The notes: generated by a model from the sequence alone, not told the origin. 64,000 bases of DNA from UBA11222 sp030652895 (GCA_038318895.1 JBBQCS010000005.1:1-64000), one strand, 5' to 3'. Counted from the first letter of the stretch, positions 17,085 to 25,673 are shown. Translations and numbers: made by a program.

Positions 17085-17849
17085 TTAGAACGTTTCTGCC
17101 CACGGACGCAGGTCGAGTTCCAGGGTCCAGGCGCTGCGGTGCTGGACGTGCATTGCCCAATAGGCGTCCGCAATCGCGTCGACATCAAGCATTCCGTCGG
17201 GACCGCGCTGATCTTTCAGGTCCGGTAAGCGGCTATTCAGACGGTCGCCGTCGATAGCGCCGTCGATCACTATATGGCCTACATGAATGTTCTGCGGGCC
17301 ATACTCGCGCGCTATACTCTGCGCGAGGTTGCGCACGGCTGCCTTTGCCGCGGCGAAGGGCGCGAAATTCGCCTTGCCGCGCAGGCTTCCCGAAGCGCCC
17401 GTAAAGAACAGCGAACCGCCGCCATTTTCGAGCAGCTTGGGGATCGCAGCTTGCGCGAGCAGAAAGCCGCCGAGCGCATGTTCGCGCCAATGGCGGGTGA
17501 AGCGTTCCTCGCTGACTTTCAGGAAAGGTGCGGGCTCATTGCCGCCCGCATTGTGAACCGCCACGGCAAGTGGCGCCAGCGTCTGCGCCATATCAACGAA
17601 ACGCTGTACATCGGCGGCAAGCGTCGAGTCGCCGACGGCCACAACGGCGTTCGCGCCGGCATCCTTTAACTCCTTCGCTGTCGCATTCAGCTTATCCGCA
17701 CTACGGCCAGCGAGGACGACTGGAAAGCCTTCCCGGCAAAACCGCCGGGCGATGCCGGCACCGAGGCCCTGGCTCGCACCCACGCCTGAAATCAGCACAC
17801 TGCCTTTGCGGGGTTCAAAATCCGGTATGTCAGATCTCCCTGTTCGCAT
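17085..17849 (-). CDS. SDR-family oxidoreductase with Phe at the catalytic Tyr position
   Basis: 254 residues with a Rossmann fold: ISGVGASQGLGAGIARRF (coenzyme motif, near residue 20), NNAG-like HNAGGNEPAPF near 100, and a serine-containing strand FFTGASGS near 150. The usual YxxxK active site reads FAPFAAAK, so the tyrosine is replaced by Phe while the lysine is kept. A subset of SDRs with GHIVIDGAI-like segments shares this change, so it may be a family trait with altered chemistry. It is divergent from the lactonase-like gene, 113 bases apart, and shares its promoter region. Confidence 0.85.
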   Translation of the reverse strand: MRTGRSDIPDFEPRKGSVLISGVGASQGLGAGIARRFCREGFPVVLAGRSADKLNATAKELKDAGANAVVAVGDSTLAADVQRFVDMAQTLAPLAVAVHNAGGNEPAPFLKVSEERFTRHWREHALGGFLLAQAAIPKLLENGGGSLFFTGASGSLRGKANFAPFAAAKAAVRNLAQSIAREYGPQNIHVGHIVIDGAIDGDRLNSRLPDLKDQRGPDGMLDVDAIADAYWAMHVQHRSAWTLELDLRPWAETF

Positions 17850-17962
17850 TCGACGCCATTATTATTCTGGACTTTACAATGCTGATTTACAAACGCCAAA
17901 TGGTACGGCCGCAATGGGTGTTGAGGCCTGTGATCGCGCGCAAAACTTTAGAGGAAACCACC

Positions 17963-18730
17963 ATGACTGTACGTCTCTTCGCCATGACCTGCGGTTGGCT
18001 GACCATGCCTGCCAAATTCATTCTCGACAAAATGGCTGGCGAATTGCGTCTGCCGATACCTGGCTATCTGATCGTGCATCCTAATGGCAAGGCGGTATTC
18101 GATAGCGGCCTGCATACCAGCCTGCAAACCGGTTCGACGGAGAGGCTGGGCTCTATGGCCTCTATCGCCAAGGTTGAATTCAAGCCCGGCGAGGAATTGC
18201 GCGGCCGTTTGGCGACGCTGGACGTTGCGCCGGAGGATATTACTTATCTGATCAATTCGCATCTGCATTTTGATCATGCTGGCGGCAATGACCAGGTGCC
18301 TAACGCCCGGATGGTCGTCCAGAAGCCGGAATGGGAAGCGGCGATGGACCCGGATCTGGCCCACAAAAATGGGTTCGACAAACGCGATTTTGATCTTGGA
18401 CAGGATGTTCAACAGATAAGTGGTGAACATGATCTCTTCGGCGACGGCAGCGTGACGCTGTTTCCGACCTATGGACACACGCCAGGCCATCAGTCGATGA
18501 AGATCAAATTAGCGCGCGGGGACGTGGTTCTGACCGGCGATGCGTGTTATATGCGCAAGACGTTGGATGACCTGCATCTGCCACACCGTAATTTTCAGCA
18601 TGACCGGGAAGGCATGCTTGCCAGCCTGCAAAAATTTCGCGACCTGCAAAAGCGCGGCGCGCGGATTTTTTATGGGCATGATCCAGAGCACTGGGCAAAC
18701 GTGCCGCAAGCCCCGCTGGAGGTTGTGTGA
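17963..18730 (+). CDS. MBL-fold metallo-hydrolase, N-acyl-homoserine-lactonase-like
   Basis: 255 residues with the full metallo-beta-lactamase metal motif SHLHFDHAGG (near residue 95), then GHTPGHQS near 175, GDACYM near 195 and FYGHDPEHW near 240. This set is typical of the AiiA-like lactonase branch, which opens lactone rings with a two-metal site. The start is the ATG at 17963 with GAGGAAA upstream. The open frame extends to 17528 but only antisense to the SDR. A lactone made by a BVMO such as the one at 9967 would be a sensible substrate, or an acyl-homoserine lactone signal. Both are inference. Confidence 0.88.
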   Translation: MTVRLFAMTCGWLTMPAKFILDKMAGELRLPIPGYLIVHPNGKAVFDSGLHTSLQTGSTERLGSMASIAKVEFKPGEELRGRLATLDVAPEDITYLINSHLHFDHAGGNDQVPNARMVVQKPEWEAAMDPDLAHKNGFDKRDFDLGQDVQQISGEHDLFGDGSVTLFPTYGHTPGHQSMKIKLARGDVVLTGDACYMRKTLDDLHLPHRNFQHDREGMLASLQKFRDLQKRGARIFYGHDPEHWANVPQAPLEVV

Positions 18731-18746
18731 ACCGTCAGGATAAATA

Positions 18747-20195
18747 TCAAAAATCCCAACTGCGATTAAACATGAACTGACCGCGGAAATTATCATACTG
18801 ATAATTTGGTAGGTTCGAGTTCGAGTCCCTGTAACCCGCCGTGAGGTTAAGCACAATCTCCCGCAATGGGGCTGGTCCCGCAGGATTTTCACTTGCAAGG
18901 CCGAAAATGGTGCCGACGGGAACGCCATAGGTCAGATCAACCTCCAGATCCAGATCCTTGCGCGTTCTCGCCGAGACGAAGGGGTCGTTGCCGTCGTAAT
19001 ATTGTCTTTCGACCGAAACGCTTGCCAGCAGAAACGTCCCACGCGGTAATATTTTTGTCAGATTGGCGGAAACATCGAACCCGTCATACCCTTCATAGGG
19101 GAGATCGGCGTCGACACTGTTAAACGCCACGGCCATCCGGACGGCCGTTTTTGCGTCGATCAGACGCTCGCCCCCTATTTCCACACGCTGATAGTTGCTG
19201 TCCTGCTCGCTCGAGAACGGCAGACTAGAGGTGTTGTTATAGTTTCGCCACCCGGCAGTAACCTCGACATATCCTTTGACTTTCGACTGCAGGATGGGCC
19301 GCTGGCCACGCAGTGAGACGCCATAGTCCTGGGAGAACTTCTTATGGTCAAGTTCAACCCAGCTTGCATGCACCCGGGGAACAAGATCGCCATAAACTGT
19401 TTTGTACAAAAAGCCGGCATTCAGCAGCAGCGCATTCGCATCAAGCGCATCCACCTCGACCTGGTCATCATACAGCGCTGCCACATCGGCAAATACCTGC
19501 TGCAGTTTCTGGTTACCGGTGTCTTTGACAATCTGTGCGGATCCGATGGCGATACGACCCCAATCGTCAATCTCTCCCGAAGGGAGAACGAACGGAATGT
19601 CCCGCACCAGAAATTTATTGTCATCCGGGAACGCGTTGCGGTTACTGTCATAATGCATGCCGATACTGATCGCAGCGCGGCGTTTAAGAGGATTAAGGCG
19701 TTGCTTTATCAAACTGCGATAGCGGCCAATTTCTGCCTGAACGGCGCCTGATGGCTTGTGCATTTCAAGAATATCAAGTTGCACGGATGCTTCATCCAGT
19801 ACGTCCATGCGATACAATAAAATGGCGTACAATAACCGGACGTCGTCTGCTTCCGGGTATTGCAGAAGAATACGTTCGGTGGTTGCCGCCGCCAGCTGGA
19901 TATTACCCTTGGCGATCAGGTCTCTGACGTAACGCAGATTAAGCGTCGGGTCATCCGGGGAAGCCAGGACGTCGTCATAGCTGACATCGGGCAATCCTGC
20001 GGCCTGTTCGGTCAGGCTCCGCGATGTGGTGGTGCGAGACACTTGTTCCCGGGTTTCACTGCGCACGCCTTCGGCCGCCTCCTGGGGATCACCCTGCGCG
20101 TACGCCTGTCCATGGAACACCAACAAACCTGCAATAACCGCCGTCAATCCAGACAATCTCGCAAACTGTCCGGTGATTCTGAGTTTTTGGTACAC
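18747..20195 (-). CDS. TPR and beta-barrel outer-membrane protein, SLAM-like (DUF560)
   Basis: About 482 residues. A signal peptide (LSGLTAVIAGLLVFHGQAYAQ) is followed by a helical TPR-like region (residues about 50-150: LRYVRDLIAKGNIQLAAATTE). The rest is a predicted beta-barrel starting near RRAAISIGMHYDSNRNAFPD and ending in an aromatic strand (MFNRSWDF). Surface lipoprotein assembly modifiers (SLAM) share this plan and move lipoproteins to the cell surface. Whether this one does so is unknown. The GTG at 20195 with GGGGGG before it fits the signal peptide better than the longer frame to 20261. It is divergent from the FecR-domain gene. Confidence 0.72.
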   Translation of the reverse strand: MYQKLRITGQFARLSGLTAVIAGLLVFHGQAYAQGDPQEAAEGVRSETREQVSRTTTSRSLTEQAAGLPDVSYDDVLASPDDPTLNLRYVRDLIAKGNIQLAAATTERILLQYPEADDVRLLYAILLYRMDVLDEASVQLDILEMHKPSGAVQAEIGRYRSLIKQRLNPLKRRAAISIGMHYDSNRNAFPDDNKFLVRDIPFVLPSGEIDDWGRIAIGSAQIVKDTGNQKLQQVFADVAALYDDQVEVDALDANALLLNAGFLYKTVYGDLVPRVHASWVELDHKKFSQDYGVSLRGQRPILQSKVKGYVEVTAGWRNYNNTSSLPFSSEQDSNYQRVEIGGERLIDAKTAVRMAVAFNSVDADLPYEGYDGFDVSANLTKILPRGTFLLASVSVERQYYDGNDPFVSARTRKDLDLEVDLTYGVPVGTIFGLASENPAGPAPLREIVLNLTAGYRDSNSNLPNYQYDNFRGQFMFNRSWDF

Positions 20196-20236
20196 GTGTA
20201 CCCCCCTGCTGATAGACCGGTAAATATTCCAATGGG

Positions 20237-20251
20237 CTAGTAAGCTACTAG
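20237..20251. promoter_or_regulatory. Candidate operator, inverted repeat
   Basis: CTAGTA-AGC-TACTAG, a 15-base perfect inverted repeat, 42 bases upstream of the SLAM-like start. Confidence 0.35.
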
Positions 20252-20308
20252 AAAGAATCACTTACTAACCTCCACACAATCGCATAAAAACTAAGCTCGC
20301 AGAATGCA

Positions 20309-20320
20309 ATATGATCATAT
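20309..20320. promoter_or_regulatory. Candidate operator between divergent genes
   Basis: ATATGATCATAT, a perfect 12-base palindrome flanked by GCA and ATTGC, sits in the middle of the 245-base divergent promoter region of the SLAM-like and FecR-domain genes. Confidence 0.4.
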
Positions 20321-20440
20321 ATTGCGGCATAAATGCTGTTTATGCCTTTCAATGGATAGCCAAGCAACAACAATATAGTCTGTAAATATGTGGTAAATAC
20401 CTGTTAGGTAGGGTGGTCGGATACGTTGAGGAGAATCGAT

Positions 20441-22129
20441 ATGCCTAGAATCGGGACAATGAATGCTCGCCGCAAGGTTGCTTTAGACATGATGGGCGGT
20501 TGCGCCATTGCGTTACTGGGGCTGGCGGTTGTCACCGGGCCAGCACTGGCTGCACAGCAGGCCGGTGTTGCCGCAGCGGTTATTGGCAATCTGCGTGTTT
20601 CGGAAGGTGAACGTCCGGCGCCCAAGGCGGTAAGATCCGGTATGGATATGCTGTTGGGGGACCGGGTGAATAGTGCGGCTGCCTCGCGGATGCAGGTCCT
20701 GCTGCTGGATGAAACCGTGTTCACCATCGGGCCGGACAGTGATCTGGTGATTGACGAATTTGTATATGATCCTACGTCACAAACCGGCCGCCTGACCGCA
20801 AACTTCACCAAAGGGGTGCTGCGCTATGTTTCGGGCAAGGTAGCGCAGGCCAATGCATCTGCGGTCACCATTAAGTCCCGCGACGCCACCATCGGGGTGC
20901 GCGGAACGGCATTGTTCATTATTGATGATCCTGAGGCGGGCGACGGCGCCCAGTTTATCGGCCTGCTCGGACCTGGAGGGCGCAATGACGCCGGCTTAAA
21001 GATTGGCGGTATGACGGTAACGACCCCGCTGGGCAGTGCGGACGTATTTCGCGCAGGCTTCGGAACCTTCGTTTCGCCAGGGCAGGCCCCGGGGCCCGTT
21101 ATCCAGACACCGCCACGTCTCACGCTGCTACTGCAAAACCAATTAACGGCGCCAGTGCCGACAACGGATGTTGCCGCGAGTAGTGAAGAGGCTGGCGGCG
21201 GGACGTCTGAAAGTGCACCCGTGGTAACTAATGCGGCTGAAACGTCGGGTTCAAAGACGGTTCAGACCCGGGTGAGTTCACTGGCCGTTGCAGCGGTGCT
21301 GGCCGATCTCGGCGTCGTAACTGGCAACTCGCTGCAAGCAGAAGAAGCAGGCGCAGGCACCAGTGATTCACCCCGGATCTCCCGGGATACAACTTCGCCC
21401 CCACCGCCGCCTGCTACCACGGCGCCCCCACCACCGGCTACTACGGTGCCACCGCCGCCGCCACCCACTACTACGGTGCCACCGCCGCCACCGCCACCGC
21501 CTACTACTACGGTGCCGCCACCGCCGCCGCCGCCGCCGCCGACCGGGTCGACAGCCATCGAAAATGTGACTCAGGTGGCGCAGAACAACGCGACCGGCGC
21601 TTTGCCGTTCAACGTCGCCATCCCCTTCGCTGCGGAAATGACATGGTCATCCGTGGCCGATATCGATTTGCATATGACCGGCAATGACGCGTCTGGGCGG
21701 TTTCATATCAATTTCTCCAACCAAGGCAGTTTCACTGGCTCCCCCTTTGCGCAGCTGGATGAAGACCAAACTGGCATTGGCGGGTCCGAGGTTATTGGCA
21801 TTTCGCAATTTACCCCCGGTGCGCCGTACCGGGTTGGAGTATTTGATTTTGGAGCTGGCAGCGCAGGTGCGGGTACATCGGGTCTGGCCGATAACGCAAA
21901 TGTCCGTTTGCGATATATAAGGAACGGGCAGATTTCCCGTGGGCCGGGCGGCAGCACTATTGTTAATGGTACGGTGCTCGCAACGGTTAGCCCGACATTG
22001 GGACGGGTCGGAAATACCTGGGTCGGGTTGGAGCTAGATCCTGCAACGGGCGTATCCAAGGTGATCGATCACTTTGGCGATAGCCTTTCGACGGATGGCG
22101 TTGCCGCGGTATTTGACGCTCTGCCATAG
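20441..22129 (+). CDS. Exported FecR-domain protein with poly-proline stalk
   Basis: About 562 residues. Order of parts: signal sequence (residues about 15-37); FecR domain (about 45-165: MQVLLLDETVFTIGPDSDLVID ... IKSRDATIGVRGTALFI); a low-complexity Ser/Glu/Thr region; a repeat of PPPPATT/PPPPTTTV units (about 320-370); and a C-terminal domain whose opening WSSVADIDLHMTG resembles YfaP-like (DUF2135) domains. FecR domains of this exported type are found in cell-surface or periplasmic proteins, unlike the membrane anti-sigma regulator FecR. The start at 20441 has GAGGAG upstream. It is divergent from the SLAM-like barrel protein, possibly a substrate-transporter pair. Confidence 0.75.
   Translation: MPRIGTMNARRKVALDMMGGCAIALLGLAVVTGPALAAQQAGVAAAVIGNLRVSEGERPAPKAVRSGMDMLLGDRVNSAAASRMQVLLLDETVFTIGPDSDLVIDEFVYDPTSQTGRLTANFTKGVLRYVSGKVAQANASAVTIKSRDATIGVRGTALFIIDDPEAGDGAQFIGLLGPGGRNDAGLKIGGMTVTTPLGSADVFRAGFGTFVSPGQAPGPVIQTPPRLTLLLQNQLTAPVPTTDVAASSEEAGGGTSESAPVVTNAAETSGSKTVQTRVSSLAVAAVLADLGVVTGNSLQAEEAGAGTSDSPRISRDTTSPPPPPATTAPPPPATTVPPPPPPTTTVPPPPPPPPTTTVPPPPPPPPPTGSTAIENVTQVAQNNATGALPFNVAIPFAAEMTWSSVADIDLHMTGNDASGRFHINFSNQGSFTGSPFAQLDEDQTGIGGSEVIGISQFTPGAPYRVGVFDFGAGSAGAGTSGLADNANVRLRYIRNGQISRGPGGSTIVNGTVLATVSPTLGRVGNTWVGLELDPATGVSKVIDHFGDSLSTDGVAAVFDALP
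21402..21544 (+). repeat. Proline-codon low-complexity repeat
   Basis: Runs of CCG/CCA/CCC proline codons are separated by ACTACTACGGTG-type units (Thr-Thr-Thr-Val). They encode the stalk of the FecR-domain protein and are prone to length variation. Confidence 0.85.
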
Positions 22130-22311
22130 CCACCGCCAACTCCGTAAGCCGGCGCGGGCGGCTACTGGTCAGCTAAAGAGTAAGGCCGAGCGCGTATTCT
22201 CATGAAGTTTGCGCTTGGTTTGCCGCCCATGCGAATTTTTGAGCGTTATACGGGTAGTTGACATTCACGCTCGGGGTTGTGTTAGCGCTCGCGCAAGGGC
22301 AAAATCACACA

Positions 22312-22983
22312 ATGATCGATAAGCTTACCGGGACGGCATCATCAGTATCTGAAATGACTAAAAATGGTTCCGGCAAACGCGCCCAGACAAAGAAAGCCAA
22401 TCGCGCCGCTATTTTACAGGCAGCACGGGCCCTGTTCGGCGAGTTAGGTTATAGCGAGACGACGGTGCGCGATATTATTGGCCGCACCAGTCTGGCCAGC
22501 GGTACATTCTACAATTATTTCAGCGGCAAAGAGGAAATTTTCAAGGCGCTGCGCGATGAGACGGCGCAACAGGTGCGGCCGCGTTTGCGCGATGAACGTA
22601 TACGCGCCACGTCTTTCGTGGATTTCATTCACCGCACCTTCCGTTCCTTTTTCGAGATTATGGACGCCAATCGCGATCTTTACAGCATCATCCGGCGCAA
22701 TAGCGGGCTGTTGCGCCTGCAACAGGACACGCCGGAAATTATTGCGGGCTTTGATGAGTTGCGCGATGACGTGGAAGACGCGATCCGGCGCGGTTTGCTG
22801 CCGTCAATTGATATCGATTATTTTGTCTCGGCCATTATCGGGGTGGCGCTCGAGGTTGGCGACGCCATGATCCAGCGCATACCTGTAGACGTCGAAGCCG
22901 CAGCGCGCTTCGCATCGCAGTTGTTTACCGGCGGCATCCCCGCGTTGCCAACGGTGGAACCCGGCACAGCACGTAAGGCGTAA
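22312..22983 (+). CDS. TetR/AcrR-family regulator
   Basis: About 223 residues. The N-terminal helix-turn-helix is clear (RAAILQAARALFGELGYSET then VRDIIGRTSLASGTFYNYF). The rest is an all-helical ligand and dimer domain. The start is uncertain: ATG at 22312 (AGGG upstream) or at 22354. The frame to 22258 begins with TTG and is unlikely. It is convergent with the diiron-protein gene and shares a bidirectional terminator. It may control the oxidation genes that follow, but there is no direct evidence. Confidence 0.88.
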   Translation: MIDKLTGTASSVSEMTKNGSGKRAQTKKANRAAILQAARALFGELGYSETTVRDIIGRTSLASGTFYNYFSGKEEIFKALRDETAQQVRPRLRDERIRATSFVDFIHRTFRSFFEIMDANRDLYSIIRRNSGLLRLQQDTPEIIAGFDELRDDVEDAIRRGLLPSIDIDYFVSAIIGVALEVGDAMIQRIPVDVEAAARFASQLFTGGIPALPTVEPGTARKA

Positions 22984-22984
22984 A

Positions 22985-23014
22985 AAAAGGCCGCACCCTT
23001 CCGTGCGGCCTTTT
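22985..23014. terminator. Bidirectional terminator
   Basis: Perfect 12-bp stem (AAAAGGCCGCAC, 6-base loop, GTGCGGCCTTTT) with A-run and T-run on the two sides, between convergent genes. Confidence 0.93.
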
Positions 23015-23034
23015 CTCGATTATCCGTGGCCAGA

Positions 23035-24147
23035 TTATTCAGCGGCGGCCAGGGCGCGTGGATCGCGGCCTTCGTTGATGGCCTTCAGGAATTTGATGCC
23101 TTCTTCAGCAATTTCGTCACCGACCATCGCATCGCCTTCTTCATGCAGTTCTTTGAGATCGACGAACGCCGCATAATTAGGGGCGGTACGTTGTGTGACA
23201 ATACCGGATTTGACCAGTGTCTTGACCAGGGAGCGGAATACGCTGGTGCTTTTCGCCATACTGTCACGGCGGCGCTTGTCAGTCATTGCTTCAAACACGG
23301 CGCCCTGCACCCACTGCCAGTCCAAGCCAAGTTCCTGATATAGCGCGTTCTTATGTTCAAAGCCAAAGCTGTTGCCCTTCAGCAGAGCGCTGAAAATGGT
23401 CCATGCCCAGTCTTCGATCTGTTCGCGTTCATGCTCCGGCAGATGGGGGACCGTCTTGTCTGCCCAGATCTTGCCAAATTTGTGATGGAATGCTTCGTCG
23501 GTCATGGTGAATTGCAGCAGGCGTTTCAGGGTTGGATCGTTCGAGAACTGATAGAAGTTCGAGAACAGACCCATGGCCAGACCTTCCAGCACCATTTGCA
23601 GGCCGACAATTTTTTTCCAGACCAGCGGGCTGTAGACCATTTCCGTAATGAGGGTCATCAGGAACGGATCCATTGTGGTGGGCTTGCCCCAGCGCGCTTT
23701 GATATAATTCGTGAAGCCGGTGACGTGGCGGGCCTCTTCGCGCGCCTGGTTTGCGGCATATTCCTGTGCGCCTGGATCCAGTAGGATGTGGCAAAGATCG
23801 GCAGAAAGGCTAAGGGCTGCCTGTTCGCCATGCAGAATCCCCGATAGCACGAAATGAACCGAGCCGTTTACCAGGCGAATTTTCTGGCCTTCGTCAAGTT
23901 TGTCGGCGACGGCTGTGCGCAGTTCCAGGTTAAGCGTTTCGGGCATGACGAGTTGCGTCGAGAGATCAAACGGCGCGCTGAAATCGATATATTTCGGATC
24001 CATCGGATCCCAGAAATGGTCGTTTGTCGCTGCAATGATTTTGTCAAAGGCGTTAGAACGCTTGCCATAGCGGTCGGGGTTCAGCATCGCGGGGAAGTCG
24101 TCTGACCGCACGCATTCATAGGCGTCGTCAATATTGAAGTTTTCCAT
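23035..24147 (-). CDS. Ferritin-like diiron protein (putative oxygenase)
   Basis: 370 residues, mostly helical. A full carboxylate-bridged diiron ligand set can be read: Glu108 (HGEQAAL), Glu138-x-x-His141 (EEARH), Glu188 (VLEGLAMG) and Glu218-x-x-His221 (DEAFHH). The spacing is that of ribonucleotide-reductase-R2-like or AurF-like ferritin-fold oxygenases, not of iron-storage ferritins. It probably activates O2 for hydroxylation, N-oxidation or a similar reaction. The substrate is unknown. The start is the ATG at 24147 with AAGGAG upstream. On the same strand follow (upstream in transcription) an LLM oxidoreductase and a crotonase, which suggests a shared pathway. Confidence 0.83.
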   Translation of the reverse strand: MENFNIDDAYECVRSDDFPAMLNPDRYGKRSNAFDKIIAATNDHFWDPMDPKYIDFSAPFDLSTQLVMPETLNLELRTAVADKLDEGQKIRLVNGSVHFVLSGILHGEQAALSLSADLCHILLDPGAQEYAANQAREEARHVTGFTNYIKARWGKPTTMDPFLMTLITEMVYSPLVWKKIVGLQMVLEGLAMGLFSNFYQFSNDPTLKRLLQFTMTDEAFHHKFGKIWADKTVPHLPEHEREQIEDWAWTIFSALLKGNSFGFEHKNALYQELGLDWQWVQGAVFEAMTDKRRRDSMAKSTSVFRSLVKTLVKSGIVTQRTAPNYAAFVDLKELHEEGDAMVGDEIAEEGIKFLKAINEGRDPRALAAAE

Positions 24148-24548
24148 TTTAGTACTCCTTTACGTGTGTCTCTCGGTGTGGCGGAATTTCAAAACCGGCG
24201 TTAGACCAGGATATTCTACTACCCTGCCATCGCCTCATACCCTGTTTAATTATGTTGTTTTAATTTAAATGTCAATTGGAACTGACAGGAAAGTCGGCGT
24301 TGTCACAATTTCACAACCTGTTGGGCCCGCAATTTCTTGCAGGCTATTTTATTTCAACAGGTTAGTGGCATTGTGTGTTGAGGTTTAACCCGCAGCGCGT
24401 CCCCACTTGCAGTCATTACCCGGTTTATCCGGGCAATGACTTGCGCGACGGCAGCGCCTTCAAATGTGTCTGGATTGTCCGGATAAACCGGGCAACGACG
24501 GTATGGGAATGGACAGGGTTTCGCCCAAAACCAACTTGCTATAGTCGC
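24148..24548. other. Intergenic region with an alphaproteobacterial-type palindromic repeat
   Basis: About 400 bases between the LLM gene's 3' end and the diiron gene's 5' end. It holds the repeat at 24412-24499. The AT-rich part near 24240-24275 is the likely promoter of the diiron gene. No coding sequence was recognised. Confidence 0.5.
24412..24499. repeat. Intergenic palindromic element, two partial copies
   Basis: GTCATTACCCGG, a 5-base loop, then CCGGGCAATGAC (24412-24440) forms a near-perfect hairpin of the type scattered in alphaproteobacterial intergenic regions. A second, decayed copy (GTCCGGATAAACCGGGCAACGAC) lies at 24477-24499. The two together give a perfect 14-base inverted repeat, CCCGGTTTATCCGG at 24419-24432 with its complement at 24479-24492. 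Confidence 0.7.
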
Positions 24549-25673
24549 TTACCGGTGGTTCGGCATGACCTTGGTGGCGAACAGGTCCAGCGAGGTTTTT
24601 ATCTGTTCGGGGGTATGAATTCCCTGGGGTATCAGCAGATAGCATTCCTTTACGGGGATCGCCTTATTGACTTCCGCCAGGCGTTTGTTCAGCGTTTCCG
24701 GCGAACCGATCAGCAGTTCCGGCAGGCCAAAGCCGAATGGCACGGACCATTGGTCCCAGAACCATTTCATGTCTTCCCACCATTCCCAGGCCTGCGCGTC
24801 TGTGGGGGCGCAGATCATGATGCCACCCCAGCAGGCTTCCTCGCCGGGCTGGAAGTCATGCCCATGATGCCTGGCCTCTTCGCCCCATTCGCTCCACAAT
24901 GTTTTGCAGAAATCGAGATTGTCGGTCAGCACAATCGGCTTGCCCTTGTATTTCGCCCAGAATTTGGCCGTGCGCAGGCTGGAAGAAAAGCCGCCATACA
25001 ACGGGATTTCCTTTTGCAGCGGCTTCGGCGCGATGCCAATTTCGCTGAAATTCATCTGCGCATCCACGCCCTGGCCATATTTATGATAAACCGGATGATC
25101 ATGCGGGTTTTTGAAGCCGGGGGTGGGAAAGTTCCAGTATTTGCCACGATAACTGAAGGTGTCATTGTACAAGGCTTTGTAGATCACCTCGACAAATTCG
25201 GTGAACAGTTCCCGGTTCATTGTGTCGGCAGGACTTTCGGCATTCCAAGGGCCAACCGCTTCGACCTCCGGCTTGATCTTGAAATTGTCCAGCCAGCGCG
25301 CCTGATAACCGCGCACCAGGCCGACATTGAAACGCCCGCCCAGCATATTGTCCAACGTGGCGATCTTTTCCGCGACGATGATCGGATTATTGGTGCTGGC
25401 GACAAAACCGCAGGACATCACCCGCATCCGTTTCAGATGCTGGCCCAGCCACATAGCCATCAGGCAGGGATCATTGGCCATTTCAAAGCCTTCGATCTGC
25501 AAATGATGCTCGGGATGGCCGATGGCGTAATAATCACGCTCGTCGGCGAATTTGGCATATTCTGCCAGTTCGCCCAGAAAGCGCTGATACAATTCCGGCT
25601 TGCGCCCGGCCATGCCCGCTTCCAGTTCGGCGCGCCGGCCCACTGTCCCATAAATGAACAAACTAAAATCCAT
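24549..25673 (-). CDS. LLM-class flavin-dependent oxidoreductase
   Basis: 374 residues, a luciferase-like TIM barrel distinct from the two other LLM proteins in the window. Visible features are the N-terminal MDFSLFIYG strand, IGHPEHHLQIEGFEMANDP near residue 50, RMRVMSCGFVASTNNPIIVAEK near 82, and GGRFNVGLVRGYQARW near 111. Longer members of this type are FMN-dependent monooxygenases. Its tryptophan-rich C-terminal third (WEWWEDMKWFWDQW) is unusual. It lies between the crotonase and diiron genes on the same strand, about 90 bases after the crotonase. Confidence 0.87.
   Translation of the reverse strand: MDFSLFIYGTVGRRAELEAGMAGRKPELYQRFLGELAEYAKFADERDYYAIGHPEHHLQIEGFEMANDPCLMAMWLGQHLKRMRVMSCGFVASTNNPIIVAEKIATLDNMLGGRFNVGLVRGYQARWLDNFKIKPEVEAVGPWNAESPADTMNRELFTEFVEVIYKALYNDTFSYRGKYWNFPTPGFKNPHDHPVYHKYGQGVDAQMNFSEIGIAPKPLQKEIPLYGGFSSSLRTAKFWAKYKGKPIVLTDNLDFCKTLWSEWGEEARHHGHDFQPGEEACWGGIMICAPTDAQAWEWWEDMKWFWDQWSVPFGFGLPELLIGSPETLNKRLAEVNKAIPVKECYLLIPQGIHTPEQIKTSLDLFATKVMPNHR

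Noticed and set aside
17528..17962. In-frame upstream extension of the lactonase-like gene (about 145 codons)
   Set aside because: It lies antisense to the SDR gene, has no recognisable domain, and the ATG at 17963 has a clear ribosome site and matches the family start.
18800..18845. GGTTCGAGTTCGAGTCC, which looks like a tRNA T-arm
   Set aside because: No acceptor stem, D-arm or anticodon loop can be folded around it, and it lies within the coding end of the SLAM-like gene.
21262..21569. Open frames rich in Gly, Val, Arg and His on both strands across the poly-Pro stalk
   Set aside because: These are shadows of the repeated CCG/ACT codons of the FecR-domain gene, not separate genes or a CRISPR-like array.
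24271..24294. GGAAC-N15-CGTT on the plus strand, close to the EcfG consensus
   Set aside because: The spacing is one base short and it points toward the 3' end of a minus-strand gene, so no target gene fits.
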